In this document: positions 62,438-64,000 of the stretch, in pieces
Numbering within the stretch: the stretch's first letter is position 1
How the letters are laid out: every line of letters starts with the position of its first letter
From: Prochlorococcus sp. RS04
GTDB taxonomy: Bacteria > Cyanobacteriota > Cyanobacteriia > PCC-6307 > Cyanobiaceae
Assembly: GCF_001989455.1 (NCBI RefSeq)
Contig: NZ_CP018346.1
Coordinates: 1 to 64,000, forward strand
DNA: 64,000 bases
Reading direction: 5' to 3'
Made by a program: the position numbers and the translations under genes
The notes under the pieces: model-generated
Seen by the model: only the letters and a program-made list of their open reading frames with translations
Database searches by the model: none
Told to the model about the DNA's origin: nothing

Positions 62438-64000
62438 AGCAAAAAATACCTCTGAGCCATTGGGACTTCATCAAGGGGTTCACAAGTAAGAAGTTCTCCA
62501 TCAGAAAAAACTTCATAAGTTTGAGGATCAACCGAAATATTTGGTAGTTTACTATTAAGTTTTAAATTTGATTTATTGATATTTCTGGTATTTTCTACTG
62601 CAATACATTTCTTTTGTAAGCCTAATTTATGCGGAATATTTTGTTCAATTGAATTTTTACTTAAAAAGGTAAAAGAACTCTTAATTAGAGATTGGCCGAA
62701 ACTTGCAAACATAGGTCGACCATGTACAGGACCTGGAGTAGGAATTGAAGCATTTGCATCACCCATTTGGGACCAAACTATAGATCCTCCTTTAACAACT
62801 AATTCAGGCTTTACTGCAAAAAAGGAAGGTTTCCACAACGCCAAATCCGCAATTTTACCCTTTTCTATAGACCCAACATGTTTATCAATACCATGAGCTA
62901 TTGCAGGATTAATTGTGACTTTAGAAATATATCTCTTTACTCGATAATTATCGTTTCTATCTGAATCCTGCGATAGCGGGCCCCTTTGGACTTTCATTTT
63001 ATGTGCGGTTTGAAAAGTTCTTGTAATCACTTCACCAACTCTTCCCATAGCTTGAGAATCACTAGCAATAATTGAAAAGGCACCTACATCATGCAAGATA
63101 TCCTCAGCTGCAATAGTCTCTCTTCTGATCCTTGATTCAGCAAATGCAATGTCTTCTGGGATTTTAGAATCTAAATGATGACAAACCATTAACATGTCAA
63201 GATGTTCTTCTAATGTGTTCCTTGTATAAGGTCTTGTTGGATTTGTGCTACTTGGAAGAACATTTTTTTCTCCACAGATTTTAATAATATCTGGAGCATG
63301 ACCTCCACCTGCTCCTTCGGTATGAAAAGTATGAATAGTTCTTCCTGCAATAGCGTTGATGGTATCTTCAACAAAGCCTGCCTCATTCAAAGTATCAGTA
63401 TGAATACATACTTGTACGTCAAACTTATCTGCAACATTTAGACAGGAATTTATTGTAGAAGGAGTGGTTCCCCAATCCTCATGAAGCTTCAATCCACATG
63501 CACCAGCTTCAACCTGATCAATAAGATTGCTCTCGTTTGTTGAGTTTCCTTTTCCAAAAAAACCTAAATTCATAGGAAATGCTTCTGCAGATTGAAGCAT
63601 TCTTGCAATGTGAAAAGAACCCGGAGTACAAGTAGTAGCATTTGTGCCAGTTGCAGGTCCAGTTCCTCCTCCCAACATGGTTGTAATTCCAGAGGCTAGT
63701 GCTGTCTCAATTTGTTGGGGACAGATAAAGTGAATATGGGTATCTATTGAACCTGCAGTAAGAATATGCCCCTCTCCAGCTATTACTTCTGTTGATGCAC
63801 CAATAACAATATCAATATTATCCTGGATATCAGGATTGCCAGCCTTACCAATTTCAAAAATCATTCCATCTTTTATACCCACATCAGCCTTAATTATTCC
63901 CCACCAATCTACGATCAAAGCATTTGTTATTACGGTATCTACAGCCCCATCAGCCCTTTTTACTTGAGACTGTCCCATCCCATCTCGAATAACTTTACCT
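62434..64000 (-). CDS. ureC: urease alpha subunit, N-terminal part outside window
   Basis: Nickel-containing catalytic subunit that hydrolyses urea to ammonia and carbamate. The reading frame stays open to base 64000 ([12 protein letters not shown]), so the gene continues beyond the window. Seen: the His-x-His nickel site [13 protein letters not shown], the carbamylated Lys in [15 protein letters not shown], the flap [17 protein letters not shown], the Cys-His flap MVCHHLD, and the Asp ligand in [16 protein letters not shown]. The C-terminus is complete. Urea use is variable in Prochlorococcus. Converges on gpgS. Confidence 0.97.
   Translation of the reverse strand, partial: GKVIRDGMGQSQVKRADGAVDTVITNALIVDWWGIIKADVGIKDGMIFEIGKAGNPDIQDNIDIVIGASTEVIAGEGHILTAGSIDTHIHFICPQQIETALASGITTMLGGGTGPATGTNATTCTPGSFHIARMLQSAEAFPMNLGFFGKGNSTNESNLIDQVEAGACGLKLHEDWGTTPSTINSCLNVADKFDVQVCIHTDTLNEAGFVEDTINAIAGRTIHTFHTEGAGGGHAPDIIKICGEKNVLPSSTNPTRPYTRNTLEEHLDMLMVCHHLDSKIPEDIAFAESRIRRETIAAEDILHDVGAFSIIASDSQAMGRVGEVITRTFQTAHKMKVQRGPLSQDSDRNDNYRVKRYISKVTINPAIAHGIDKHVGSIEKGKIADLALWKPSFFAVKPELVVKGGSIVWSQMGDANASIPTPGPVHGRPMFASFGQSLIKSSFTFLSKNSIEQNIPHKLGLQKKCIAVENTRNINKSNLKLNSKLPNISVDPQTYEVFSDGELLTCEPLDEVPMAQRYFLL

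Noticed and set aside
1-64000. CRISPR arrays, insertion sequences, integrases, prophage genes or tRNA-linked attachment repeats
   Set aside because: No direct-repeat arrays, transposase-like ORFs or duplicated tRNA 3' ends were found by reading; both tRNA genes have ordinary chromosomal neighbours.

Overview
The window is a compact, strongly AT-rich stretch of cyanobacterial chromosome. Psb28, PsaK, a PAM68-family protein, a GUN4-domain protein and several small families shared by cyanobacteria and plastids (DUF2499, DUF3593, DUF3082, DUF1816, DUF1830, DUF3288) show the lineage. Very short intergenic spaces, frequent 4-17 base overlaps, many TTG starts, an A/T-biased proteome rich in Lys, Asn and Ile, an uninterrupted dnaE and a glucosylglycerate gene set fit a high-light Prochlorococcus genome. 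That genus-level call is inference from gene content and composition; no species marker such as rRNA is present.

Layout. 1-2600: dnaJ (cut by the window edge) and a dnaK paralogue on the minus strand, then tRNA-Ser(GGA). 2.6-8.8 kb: plus-strand run with a ferredoxin, an inositol-monophosphatase-family enzyme, hisZ, htpG, rpmB, an exported peroxiredoxin, two small membrane proteins and psaK. 8.8-16.7 kb: dxs, ilvA, scpB (no normal start codon), yggT, a MazG-like enzyme, pyk and an ABC permease. 16.7-19.4 kb: extremely AT-rich bioY-lspA-GTPase block with a tiny tail-to-tail ORF. 19.4-29.5 kb: a PLP decarboxylase, tadA, an aminotransferase, glnA with a candidate NtcA site and a strong terminator, a methyltransferase, an RsbW-like kinase, a GUN4-domain protein, mnmH, psb28 and an AI-2E family transporter. 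29.3-35.1 kb: minus-strand secF, secD, pdhB, a DUF3082 protein, ispE and rsmA. 35.2-38.2 kb: rlmH, then umuD-umuC and a gene for an HExxH protein behind a LexA-like box. 38.3-52.9 kb: dnaG, an EamA transporter, ruvA, rpsO, a PAM68-family protein, dnaE, gatA, an rRNA/tRNA 2'-O-methyltransferase, mini-RNase III, a STAS protein, carA and trpD. 52.9-57.6 kb: an ABC exporter half, msrA, tRNA-Pro(GGG), uppP and several very small ORFs. 57.6-62.4 kb: glycerate kinase, a sugar-phosphoglycerate phosphatase, a GH13_18 phosphorylase and glucosyl-3-phosphoglycerate synthase. 62.4-64 kb: ureC, cut at its start by the window edge.

How genes work together. The last cluster can both make and recycle glucosylglycerate, a nitrogen-free compatible solute: GpgS and GpgP make it, the phosphorylase splits it, and glycerate kinase returns glycerate to central metabolism. 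umuD, umuC and the HExxH gene look like one damage-inducible operon. secD-secF, ispE-rsmA and mrnC-STAS are closely spaced units. No insertion sequence, prophage, integrase or CRISPR array was seen. The only non-coding gap over 300 bases in the main gene set (56915-57331) holds two tiny ORFs described below; all other gaps are shorter.
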